A stretch of DNA of 6,054 nt from Candidatus Altarchaeales archaeon WOR_SM1_86-2 (lineage in GTDB: Archaea; Altiarchaeota; Altiarchaeia; IMC4; MCBC01), in NCBI GenBank assembly GCA_001723855.1, contig MCBC01000087.1, positions 1 to 6,054 on the forward strand, in the 5' to 3' direction. Made by a program: the position numbers and the translations under genes. The notes beneath the pieces were generated by a model. The model was not told the DNA's origin. It searched no databases and saw nothing but the letters and a program-made list of their open reading frames with translations. Each line of letters starts with the position of its first letter. The stretch's first letter is position 1. Positions 1 through 5,282 of this stretch are shown in pieces.

Positions 1-61
1 TAGGGTCATCCGCCCCTTACCCACCCGTTCATCTTGAATTTTATTAATTATTCCGGTTTTT

Positions 62-104
62 GCACTTATGTGCTTATATATAATTAAATTTTGAATTTAA
101 AAAC
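62..104 (-). promoter_or_regulatory. Downstream copy of duplicated promoter/operator-like cassette
   Basis: Three parts are visible. Positions 83-104 are a 22-base segment identical to 5675-5696; on the minus strand it holds the imperfectly spaced palindrome TTAAATT-CAA-AATTTAA. Positions 74-82 read TATATATAA on the minus strand, a good archaeal TATA-box candidate. Positions 62-73 are the palindrome-like GCACATAAGTGC (minus strand), the reverse complement of the version in the other copy. The stop codon of the methyltransferase (97-99) lies inside the cassette, so its upstream edge may also act as a T-rich terminator (two T5 runs on the minus strand). A start from this TATA box would fall near position 54 and would serve a gene toward or beyond the window start. 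Candidate starts there are an 8-codon ORF at 32-6 and an ATG at 9-7 preceded by AAGGGG; neither can be confirmed. The TATA and operator roles are inferred. Confidence 0.5.
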
Positions 105-573
105 CAATAAAAATCCGGGTGTCGCCCTGAAAAATTTTGTTTTTTAGTTTGAAGCCCGCATCCGTGAGAAATTTTTCTATCCCGGATGCCCTGTAATATT
201 CTTCATCAACGCTTGTTACAGCACCATATTTCCAGTCAATAATTATCAATATTCCACCCCGTAATAATTTATTTTTTGCGTTCCTCAGGAATCTTTCCGG
301 CTCGGTAAAATGATGAAATGAATATACTGTGAAGATGAGATTAAACCTACCAGGTAATTTACCAATATATTCCGCTTTCATCTCTTTACAAACAATTTTA
401 TTATTATCCCCTTTATTTGAGATAGAAATATCAATTCCAAAGGCATTAATATTTTTTAATTTTCTCAATTCCTTTAACCTGCTGCAGTCACCGCAGCCAA
501 CATCCAATACAAGGTCGCCTTCATCAATAAACTTCAAAAGAAAATCCGTAATATCTTTTTCTGAAAGTCGCAT
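97..573 (-). CDS. Small class I SAM-dependent methyltransferase
   Basis: A 158-aa protein with a Rossmann-type methyltransferase core. Motif I is VLDVGCGD at about residues 22-29, an acidic second-strand end is in FGIDIS near 45-50, and FNLIFTVYSFHHF near 77-89 matches the post-motif region common in the Methyltransf_11 group. The substrate cannot be read from sequence; relatives act on small molecules, quinones or proteins. The length is about that of the bare catalytic domain, so there is no added substrate domain. I prefer the ATG at 573 over the in-frame GTG at 579, because GAGGTG at 582-577 is a good ribosome binding site five bases or fewer before that ATG and overlaps the GTG. The start follows the stop of the MTH1187-type gene by two bases, so translation is probably coupled. 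The 3' end runs into the duplicated cassette. The fold is secure, the function is not. Confidence 0.88.
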   Translation of the reverse strand: MRLSEKDITDFLLKFIDEGDLVLDVGCGDCSRLKELRKLKNINAFGIDISISNKGDNNKIVCKEMKAEYIGKLPGRFNLIFTVYSFHHFTEPERFLRNAKNKLLRGGILIIIDWKYGAVTSVDEEYYRASGIEKFLTDAGFKLKNKIFQGDTRIFIGF

Positions 574-575
574 TT

Positions 576-863
576 TCACCTCACTGCATCAATTTTTGAT
601 TTAATTGAAATTTCTTTGTCCCTTCTATCATCAATCCGTAATGTTGTCACAACCCTTTCCGTACCTTCTGAAAAAACCGCTTCATGCGCTTTTTCAATTG
701 CATTGAATAATGTTTTTGTGTCTTCTGCTTCAATTATCGTTCCCATTGCATGCAATTCAAATTTTATATTTTCTTTTTTCAGTGCCTCTACTGCTGCTTT
801 TACAAACCTCGCAACTCCAATTCCCGTTCCTATCGGAACAACACTGAATTCTGCAACTATCAT
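576..863 (-). CDS. MTH1187 family thiamine-binding protein
   Basis: A 95-aa protein covering the whole MTH1187/YqgV family (formerly DUF77, PF01910). The N-terminal MIVAEFSVVPIGTG signature, the HAMGTIIEAED segment near residues 38-48 and the C-terminal VVTTLRIDDRRDK stretch all fit a ferredoxin-like alpha/beta fold. Structural work on the family shows oligomers, and some members bind thiamine; the cellular role is not settled. The ATG at 863 overlaps the TGA of cooC in ATGA, so the two are almost certainly co-translated. The methyltransferase follows after two bases. The pairing with a nickel-insertion ATPase is not an association I can explain from known pathways, and no thiamine biosynthesis gene or TPP riboswitch is visible nearby. 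Family assignment is strong; the ligand in this organism is inferred only from the family. Confidence 0.92.
   Translation of the reverse strand: MIVAEFSVVPIGTGIGVARFVKAAVEALKKENIKFELHAMGTIIEAEDTKTLFNAIEKAHEAVFSEGTERVVTTLRIDDRRDKEISIKSKIDAVR
577..582 (-). promoter_or_regulatory. Ribosome binding site that decides the methyltransferase start
   Basis: The minus strand reads GAGGTG followed by AAA and ATG. The site overlaps the TGA of the upstream gene and the alternative GTG start, which favours the ATG at 573. It is one of the few clear SD sites here; most starts in the window have only an A-rich tract in front. Confidence 0.55.
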
Positions 864-1633
864 TTTTTAGCCATAATATTATTTAATATTTTTTCAATAT
901 CCTGTGCAGCACATCCTTCATATTCAATTATCGGTTTTCCAAGTATGTTTGCTTCCCGGATTTTAGCATCTAATTTCACTGAGCCGGCAAAATTTGATTC
1001 AAGACCTCGCTCTTTTAAACCATTCATCAAAATTTTATTTGTATCGTCATCCACCTTATTTGTTATGATATATATCCTTTCATCCGGTATTCCCAGGTTC
1101 ATTGACAGTTTCATTGCTCTTTTTGCAAGTTCCAGTGATTCGTAAGACGGGTCAACCACAATAATAATTGCATCAACATATTTTTCATTCCCCCTACCGA
1201 GATGCTCAACCCCTGCTTCAGTGTCCACCAATAGTATTTCAGTTTCGCCAGATTCATAAATCTTCAGGAATTCTCTCACAACGGCATTCAGGGGACACGC
1301 GCATCCTCCGCCAGCATCAACAATCTTTCCTATTGAAAGCAAACCAATCCCGTTTTTAGTGAAAATACTTTTTCTTTGCATCGTATCCAAAAGTAAATCT
1401 GCTAGGCGATTTTCATTCCAGTATTTTGTAATTCCTTTCCTACCGCCAAATGACTCGCTTAATGTTTCCGGTGCTTCTTCAAAGTCAAGCATTTTATATA
1501 GACCGGTGTTTGATTCATCCGTATCGACAACCAGTACCTCATAACCTTTTTTACGAATAGCATTTGCCAATAATGTTATTATCACGCTCTTTCCGCTTCC
1601 GCCTTTACCGCAGATTGAAATTTTTTTAATCAT
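860..1633 (-). CDS. cooC: CooC-type nickel-insertion ATPase for CO dehydrogenase
   Basis: A 257-aa cytoplasmic P-loop ATPase of the MinD/Mrp (SIMIBI) class. The deviant Walker A motif GKGGSGKS is at residues 9-16, the switch I-like VVDTDESN at 35-42, and the switch II-like VDTEAGVEHLGRG at 136-148, which is characteristic of CooC. The CAC motif at 111-113 matches the Cys pair that forms the dimer-interface metal site in CooC proteins. Known members bind Ni(II) and use ATP hydrolysis to mature the Ni-Fe-S cluster of CO dehydrogenase or acetyl-CoA synthase. The length is normal and no residue is missing. The gene lies 15 bases downstream of cooT and overlaps the next gene by 4 bases. No CODH catalytic subunit is in the window, so the client enzyme must be elsewhere. 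No clear SD precedes the ATG; the spacer is A-rich. Confidence 0.93.
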   Translation of the reverse strand: MIKKISICGKGGSGKSVIITLLANAIRKKGYEVLVVDTDESNTGLYKMLDFEEAPETLSESFGGRKGITKYWNENRLADLLLDTMQRKSIFTKNGIGLLSIGKIVDAGGGCACPLNAVVREFLKIYESGETEILLVDTEAGVEHLGRGNEKYVDAIIIVVDPSYESLELAKRAMKLSMNLGIPDERIYIITNKVDDDTNKILMNGLKERGLESNFAGSVKLDAKIREANILGKPIIEYEGCAAQDIEKILNNIMAKK

Positions 1634-1648
1634 TTTTTATTTGAGTTT

Positions 1649-1840
1649 TTATTTTGGCTTCAACACCAATTTATGGTTCAGGAAATTGATTGTATCTATT
1701 TTGTAATTATCAAATATCTCCGAGCTGCCAAACATTTTCTGGATTATAATTTTATCGCCGTCAACTTTTACAACTGAAACATCTTCCATAATCTTTTTTT
1801 CTTTTCCGTTTTCCGTAACATAGACATCTGATTCACACAT
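1649..1840 (-). CDS. cooT: CooT family small nickel-binding protein
   Basis: A 63-aa protein starting MCESDVYV, followed by GKEKKIMEDVSVVKVDGD and a hydrophobic C-terminal half ending NHKLVLKPK. This fits the CooT family (about 60-70 aa) in start, length and pattern of short beta strands. In Rhodospirillum rubrum CooT is a homodimeric nickel protein made with CooC and CooJ, and Cys2 is the metal ligand. Cys2 is present here and is the only cysteine. The position directly before cooC (15-base gap) supports a role in nickel supply to the same target. Unlike several neighbours it has a plausible ribosome site, AAGGA at 1853-1849, eight bases before the ATG. The main uncertainty is whether all small CooT-like proteins bind nickel, since family members also occur in organisms without a coo operon. 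Confidence 0.85.
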   Translation of the reverse strand: MCESDVYVTENGKEKKIMEDVSVVKVDGDKIIIQKMFGSSEIFDNYKIDTINFLNHKLVLKPK

Positions 1841-1871
1841 TTTTTATTTCCTTTTTTTCCATATTTTAATT

Positions 1872-2045
1872 TTAATATCTTAATATTCCAGTATCCTCTT
1901 CAGTCATCTTACCTCCACATTTCGGGCAGGTCTGTTTGTAACAGGAAACTCCAAGATAGTGTGGGACCCTATATCCGCAATTTGGGCACACGCATTCACC
2001 TGTCGAACCCTGACTTAATCTGCCACCTCTTCCGCGTACTTTCAT
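1872..2045 (-). CDS. 57-aa zinc-ribbon protein
   Basis: Reading the minus strand gives a complete 57-codon frame that starts MKVRGRGGRLSQGSTGE and ends GILRY before TAA. It has six cysteines: C18, C20, C23, C35, C40 and C43. CPNCG (20-24) and CPKCG (40-44) form a classic zinc-ribbon pair, with GYRVPHYLGVSC between. C18 and C35 are extra and could allow another ligand arrangement. The basic Gly-Arg N-terminus is likely disordered. I recall similar small CPNCGYRVPH proteins in anaerobic archaea and bacteria near Fe-S or P-loop ATPase genes, but I cannot name a characterised member. It sits 22 bases after the CoA-binding gene and 31 bases before cooT, so it fits the same transcript. No SD is seen; the start is the only ATG that keeps the Gly-Arg arm. 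A role in metal binding is inferred from the cysteines. Confidence 0.85.
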   Translation of the reverse strand: MKVRGRGGRLSQGSTGECVCPNCGYRVPHYLGVSCYKQTCPKCGGKMTEEDTGILRY

Positions 2046-2067
2046 TTTATGTTTTTTTTATTTATCT

Positions 2068-2442
2068 TTATTTGCTTCCTTTCTCTATCATAATACAAGC
2101 ATTATGGATTACCGAAATACCGCCCTTTTCTGCTTTTTTCACTGCTTCTTCCGACTCGGAGCCGGGCTGCATCCATATTTCATTAACTCCTATATCCCGG
2201 CATGCATCAACAACCTTTTCTGTTACTTCTGATGGCGTGACCGTAACTACAATATCCGGTTTCTTGGGTAATTCGTAGAGGGTGTTATATATCCTTTTCC
2301 CCAATATGTAATCTGCATTCGGGTTCACGCCAAATACATCGTAACCTGCATCCAGCAAATCCTTAAATACAATGAAACCGTACTTTGCTTTATTTCTTGA
2401 GACACCTACAACTGCGATTGTTTTTGAATTTAAATCATTCAT
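2068..2442 (-). CDS. CoA-binding domain protein (YccU-like)
   Basis: A 124-aa single-domain protein of the CoA_binding_2 family (PF13380, YccU-like). The N-terminal Rossmann segment IAVVGVSRNKAKYGF is at about residues 9-23, GYDVFGVNPN near 33-42, PDIVVTVTPSE near 62-72, EIWMQPGSESEEA near 88-100, and the C-terminal CIMIEKG closes the domain. The length is normal for the family. It is the same nucleotide-binding module that forms part of ADP-forming acyl-CoA synthetases and succinyl-CoA synthetase, but the catalytic remainder is absent. Stand-alone members bind CoA or related ligands and have no agreed enzymatic role. The gene follows the transporter-CBS gene after 40 bases, and a 12-codon ORF fills that gap. 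The placement suggests an acyl-CoA or adenylate link to the CBS-bearing transporter, which is only inference. Confidence 0.88.
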   Translation of the reverse strand: MNDLNSKTIAVVGVSRNKAKYGFIVFKDLLDAGYDVFGVNPNADYILGKRIYNTLYELPKKPDIVVTVTPSEVTEKVVDACRDIGVNEIWMQPGSESEEAVKKAEKGGISVIHNACIMIEKGSK

Positions 2443-2482
2443 TTATTCTTCGTATGTGTTACTGAATATGTATCCATAATTT

Positions 2483-3826
2483 TTAATAATATTCATTAAA
2501 TGTCGGGCTTGGCAATTTTTCAGGAGTCACATCTCTTATTGAAATTATACCAATCACTTCTTTATCCTTTACCACCGGAAGATGCCGAATAGTATGTTTC
2601 AAAAATAATTCTGATGCATCAAGTGTATCTTTTGTATGCTCAATGGTTATCACAAATGTTGTCATCACATCTTCAACCGATATTGCATCGGGATTTTTAT
2701 TTTGTGAAATAACCTTTTTTATAATATCTCTCTCGGTTATGATTCCAAAACCGCCGTCTTTTTTTACAAGCAAACCGCCGATATTGTGTTTTTCCATAAC
2801 TTTTGATGCTTCACTTATTGATATCTTGGGATTGACAGTTATTATTTCCTTGTGCATTATCTCGCATACATTTCTTACTTCACCGCGCAAATATTTCATA
2901 TACGCAGCAGCAACAGGCGGTTGAATCATATAACCCATGGCAATAAGCAAAACTGCCTCTGGAAAAGACAACATTGCAATAGCAATAGCAACCGATAAAT
3001 CCCTCATACCTGTGGAATATGTAAGTGCGATTGCTTTGCCTCTTTCAAGCAGGAATTTTCCAATTAATATGCTTATTGTGAGCATTAAACCATAAAACAC
3101 GATTAAAGGGATTAGCGTCATCGCCGATGCAAAAATATCCGATAAAATTTTATCAGATTTCATACACATCGCAATAAAAACAATCATTAAAACACCAATG
3201 GAACTTACTCCTGAGAAATTCGGTTTTAACTGCATAAATCGTTCCTTGCCCCATTTCTTTAAAATAAATCTCCGGGTTAAATCACCTGCAATCATCGGTA
3301 AAAGCACGATTAATATTAATTGTTTGAATAATTCCATCGGGTCAAAAGGAACGCCCTCTGCAATCAAAAATTTTAGATAAATCGGGAGTATGAATATTGA
3401 AAGCAATAAGTTTACGGCAATTAAAACAAGTGCCGTGTTTAAGTTTCCTTTTGCAAGTCCTGTCCATGCGGCAGTCATTCCTGATGTCGGAAGTAATGCG
3501 ATTAAATAGATTCCCACGGCATACATCAGATTGCCCTGGAAAAATACATTTGCGATTCCGATGGCAACTATGGGGGATATAATGAAATTTATAAATAAAC
3601 TTAACGCTACTGGTTTTATATCTTTGAATGCGTTAAGGACTTCCCCGATTTTTATGTTTATCATCATCGGATAAATCATAAGGAACAGTACCGGAAGAAC
3701 GAGCATTTTTAATGTGCTTTTTAAATCTGCTCCGAGATATTGCCCTGCTATAAGTCCCATTATGAGAAATGCTAATATTAAGTATATAAGGTTGTCCGTA
3801 ATTGCTTTTAAAATTTTGTTTGCCAT
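2483..3826 (-). CDS. BASS/ACR3-like membrane transporter with C-terminal CBS pair
   Basis: A 447-aa fusion protein. Residues about 11-312 hold roughly nine or ten hydrophobic helices of the bile acid:sodium symporter (BASS) superfamily, closest in feel to ACR3-type arsenite exporters: LLPTSGMTAAWTGLAKGNLN at 111-130 aligns with the ACR3 helix-4 segment, and STGMRDLSVAIAIA at 271-284 with the helix-9 segment. The functional ACR3 Cys (in APCTAM) is replaced by Thr113-Ser114-Gly here, and the helix-9 acidic residue appears to be Asp276, so arsenite export is doubtful. Residues about 324-376 and 387-437 are two CBS domains, with GIITERDI and GIISIRDV as signatures; such pairs usually bind adenosine nucleotides and gate the attached domain. 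The substrate is unknown; a sodium-coupled organic anion is possible. The gene lies 17 bases after the DUF302 gene. The start follows an A-rich tract without SD. Confidence 0.85.
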   Translation of the reverse strand: MANKILKAITDNLIYLILAFLIMGLIAGQYLGADLKSTLKMLVLPVLFLMIYPMMINIKIGEVLNAFKDIKPVALSLFINFIISPIVAIGIANVFFQGNLMYAVGIYLIALLPTSGMTAAWTGLAKGNLNTALVLIAVNLLLSIFILPIYLKFLIAEGVPFDPMELFKQLILIVLLPMIAGDLTRRFILKKWGKERFMQLKPNFSGVSSIGVLMIVFIAMCMKSDKILSDIFASAMTLIPLIVFYGLMLTISILIGKFLLERGKAIALTYSTGMRDLSVAIAIAMLSFPEAVLLIAMGYMIQPPVAAAYMKYLRGEVRNVCEIMHKEIITVNPKISISEASKVMEKHNIGGLLVKKDGGFGIITERDIIKKVISQNKNPDAISVEDVMTTFVITIEHTKDTLDASELFLKHTIRHLPVVKDKEVIGIISIRDVTPEKLPSPTFNEYY

Positions 3827-3843
3827 TTTTTTAATTTATTATT

Positions 3844-4254
3844 TTATTTCACCCCATCAATTAATTTTATTATTTTCTCACACGATTCTGGCAGTCCCTT
3901 CTGGAACTTTTTATCCTCAGGGAGCAGTTCACTGACAATCCTTGTGCCGAGGGCAAGATATGCAATATTTGTTTTTCCTTCATCATCTTTATAAACCACC
4001 ACCTGCTTCGGCGGAAGTAAAATCGCACCTCTAATTGGATTTTCGCGTATGCTTTTATATGCCTTCTGTGGGTTGCATACCATAATTGAATGGAACTCGC
4101 ATTTTTCATCCACTTCCACGCCGTGGCTTTTGAATTCCTCCATCATATTGAATACTTTCCTTACAATAAAACCCTGTGATTTTGCATTCTGCTTAAAATC
4201 CCCGATAAATTCATCCGGGGTTTTTTGTGTAGTTGTTTTATATAGTTTTGCCAT
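3844..4254 (-). CDS. DUF302 family protein
   Basis: A 136-aa soluble protein without signal peptide or membrane segment. It contains the DUF302 (PF03625) pattern: an N-terminal helix with the phrase KSQGFIVRKVFNMMEEFKSHG at about 25-45, the conserved MVCNP at 58-62, and GAILLPPKQVVVYKDDEGK at about 76-94, matching the family core of an N-P dipeptide followed by a LLP-x-x-V-x-V-Y strand. The central function of this family is not established; it folds as a small alpha/beta domain and often occurs near sulfur, redox or heavy-metal genes. The C-terminal 35 residues extend past the domain as mainly helix. C52, C60 and C125 are the only cysteines. It comes 50 bases after the Cys-rich small protein and 17 bases before the transporter-CBS gene, so its likely partner is one of those two, but nothing in the sequence proves this. 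Confidence 0.75.
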   Translation of the reverse strand: MAKLYKTTTQKTPDEFIGDFKQNAKSQGFIVRKVFNMMEEFKSHGVEVDEKCEFHSIMVCNPQKAYKSIRENPIRGAILLPPKQVVVYKDDEGKTNIAYLALGTRIVSELLPEDKKFQKGLPESCEKIIKLIDGVK

Positions 4255-4304
4255 CTTTGTTTGATTTTTGATATCTATCTATTATTTCGCAATTATTGAT
4301 ATAT

Positions 4305-4493
4305 CTACCTACATGTTGAGCATGTTGAGCATGTTGAGCCGCCGCCAGAGCTTCCCTCACATCTCATGCGATTTTTCGCGTATAGTTTTACCCAACACTC
4401 CTGGCAAACCATCATTCTCCCTAATTCCTTATGGTTTGCTGAAAGCAAGCTCAAATCTTCTCCGGTTTTTCCACAAAGTTTACATTCTTCCAT
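4305..4493 (-). CDS. Small Cys-rich zinc-ribbon-like protein with CSTCSTC tail
   Basis: A 62-aa protein I cannot assign to a named family. An N-terminal CKLC (4-7) and a central CQEC (30-33) form a likely zinc-ribbon pair, with a short helical section after it. The C-terminal part is Gly/Ser-rich (GSSGGGS, 47-53) and ends with C55, C58 and C61 in a regular x2 spacing, plus C45. The tail is encoded by a perfect 9-base tandem repeat (4312-4338). Cys-rich tails after flexible Gly linkers often bind metal or exchange disulfides, and a ferredoxin:thioredoxin reductase lies just upstream. The gene overlaps that upstream gene by 14 bases in a different frame, which argues for coupled expression. The start ATG at 4493 has an A-rich leader and no SD. 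Its role in nickel, zinc or Fe-S transfer is speculation. Confidence 0.75.
   Translation of the reverse strand: MEECKLCGKTGEDLSLLSANHKELGRMMVCQECWVKLYAKNRMRCEGSSGGGSTCSTCSTCR
4312..4338 (+). repeat. Tandem 9-base repeat, three copies
   Basis: CATGTTGAG occurs three times in a row without mismatch on the plus strand. On the minus strand each unit encodes Ser-Thr-Cys in the C-terminus of the 62-aa protein, so each repeat step adds or removes one Cys in the CxxC ladder while keeping the frame. Slipped-strand expansion is the simplest origin. Confidence 0.9.
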
Positions 4494-4950
4494 TTTTTAT
4501 TAATTTTAATTTTGATTTTTTTTGTCTAACAAACAATTGACAGTGGCATTCGCCGTCTTTTTTAATTTCATCTTTATGATAAACACAGGGGCAAATGTTT
4601 TCCTGTATTCTCTGGATTCTGCACGGGCAGTATCTTTTACCGAATTTCTCCTGTTTAGCGATCAATCCTTCAATAACAACACTCAGAACCTTATCCTTGG
4701 GGTTTACATTGAAACCATTTGTCTTTGCATATTCTTCTGCCCAATTTTTTATTAATTTATGTTTCTCCTCGCCTCCGGTTTCCTTTATTGTTATTGCTTC
4801 AACCGGGCAGTGGCTTATGCACATCTCGCAGGAGATACATTTTTCATTATCCGCAGATGCTTTCCCGTCTTCTATTTTGAGTGCACCGAAACCGCAAACA
4901 TCAACGCACTTCCGACATCCAATACATAATTCTTTATTTATTTTTACCAT
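4480..4950 (-). CDS. Ferredoxin fused to ferredoxin:thioredoxin reductase catalytic domain
   Basis: A 156-aa protein. Residues 1-57 are a bacterial-type 2[4Fe-4S] ferredoxin with ligands C9, C12, C15, C19 and C38, C41, C44, C48. Residues about 65-142 match the catalytic subunit of ferredoxin:thioredoxin reductase, with CPC at 108-110, CPC at 120-122 and CHC at 135-137, the set of cysteines that bind the active-site [4Fe-4S] cluster and form the redox disulfide. The reaction would be reduction of a thioredoxin disulfide by ferredoxin electrons. CPC-x9-CPC-x12-CHC is shorter in the first gap than the plant CPC-x16-CPC-x8-CHC. The basic tail from about 143 is encoded by AT-rich DNA that resembles the A-rich leaders of the neighbours. 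GGAGGAGG at 4967-4960 is a strong ribosome site. It overlaps the upstream ferredoxin by 7 bases and the downstream gene by 14. Confidence 0.9.
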   Translation of the reverse strand: MVKINKELCIGCRKCVDVCGFGALKIEDGKASADNEKCISCEMCISHCPVEAITIKETGGEEKHKLIKNWAEEYAKTNGFNVNPKDKVLSVVIEGLIAKQEKFGKRYCPCRIQRIQENICPCVYHKDEIKKDGECHCQLFVRQKKSKLKLIKNGRM

Positions 4951-5282
4951 TTTCTTTTACCTCCTCCACCGAAACCGCCGCCTCTGCCATCCCTGGGACC
5001 TATGCCAAGCCCTTTTCCTTTTCCTGCCCCCTTTCCTCTTCCTTGACCTGCTCCCGTTCCATATTCTTGATTAAATCCTGTTCGTGTAGTTTCAGATCCT
5101 GCCACTTTGTTTTTCCCGTCAACAAAAATAGCATCCCTGGGACAAGCATTTGCAGCATCTTTTAAACAATCTGCATTTTCATTTTTTATTCTCGCTTTTT
5201 CGTCTGCCATTTCTATTCCTTCCGGGCAGATGTTAGCACATATACCACAGCCAACACATTTATCTTCAATGATTTCAGGCAT
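4944..5282 (-). CDS. Single-cluster ferredoxin with Gly/Arg/Lys-rich tail
   Basis: A 112-aa protein in two parts. Residues 1-55 look like a mono-cluster [4Fe-4S] ferredoxin of the Thermotoga/Pyrococcus/Desulfovibrio kind: CVGCGICANICPEG supplies C9, C12 and C15, and C47 in NACPRDAI is the fourth ligand. C19 and C39 sit where that family forms a disulfide. The second cluster motif is absent, as usual for this type. Residues about 66-112 are a low-complexity Gly-rich basic tail (segments such as GKGAGKGKGLGIG and GGGFGGGGKRKW), which is not part of the ferredoxin fold and is probably disordered. It carries electrons, likely to the neighbouring reductase. The ATG at 5282 was chosen because GGAGGA lies five bases before it; the longer upstream reading frame only adds codons from the preceding gene. 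It overlaps the preceding ferredoxin by 8 bases. Confidence 0.88.
   Translation of the reverse strand: MPEIIEDKCVGCGICANICPEGIEMADEKARIKNENADCLKDAANACPRDAIFVDGKNKVAGSETTRTGFNQEYGTGAGQGRGKGAGKGKGLGIGPRDGRGGGFGGGGKRKW
4960..4967 (-). promoter_or_regulatory. Strong ribosome binding site within upstream ferredoxin gene
   Basis: GGAGGAGG on the minus strand lies nine bases before the ATG at 4950. It doubles as the codons for the final Gly residues of the single-cluster ferredoxin, so it is kept under two constraints. Confidence 0.7.

Noticed and set aside
1..61. Possible start of a further minus-strand gene (ATG at 9-7 after AAGGGG, or ATG at 32-30).
   Set aside because: The ATG at 32 opens only eight codons before TGA, and the ATG at 9 leaves just three codons in the window, so no product can be supported.
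329..604. Plus-strand open frames here and elsewhere, such as 750-1145 and 4595-5074.
   Set aside because: They lie opposite well-recognised minus-strand genes, show no family motif, and have compositions expected from antisense reading.
2424..2436. A second TTTTTGAATTTAA stretch resembling part of the duplicated cassette.
   Set aside because: It lies within the first codons of the CoA-binding gene and has no TATA-like tract or GCAC palindrome near it.
4255..4304. AT-rich 50-base gap with two similar segments (GATATATC and GATAGATATC on the minus strand) that could be an internal promoter.
   Set aside because: There is no match to the duplicated cassette and the similarity is within what AT-rich sequence gives by chance.
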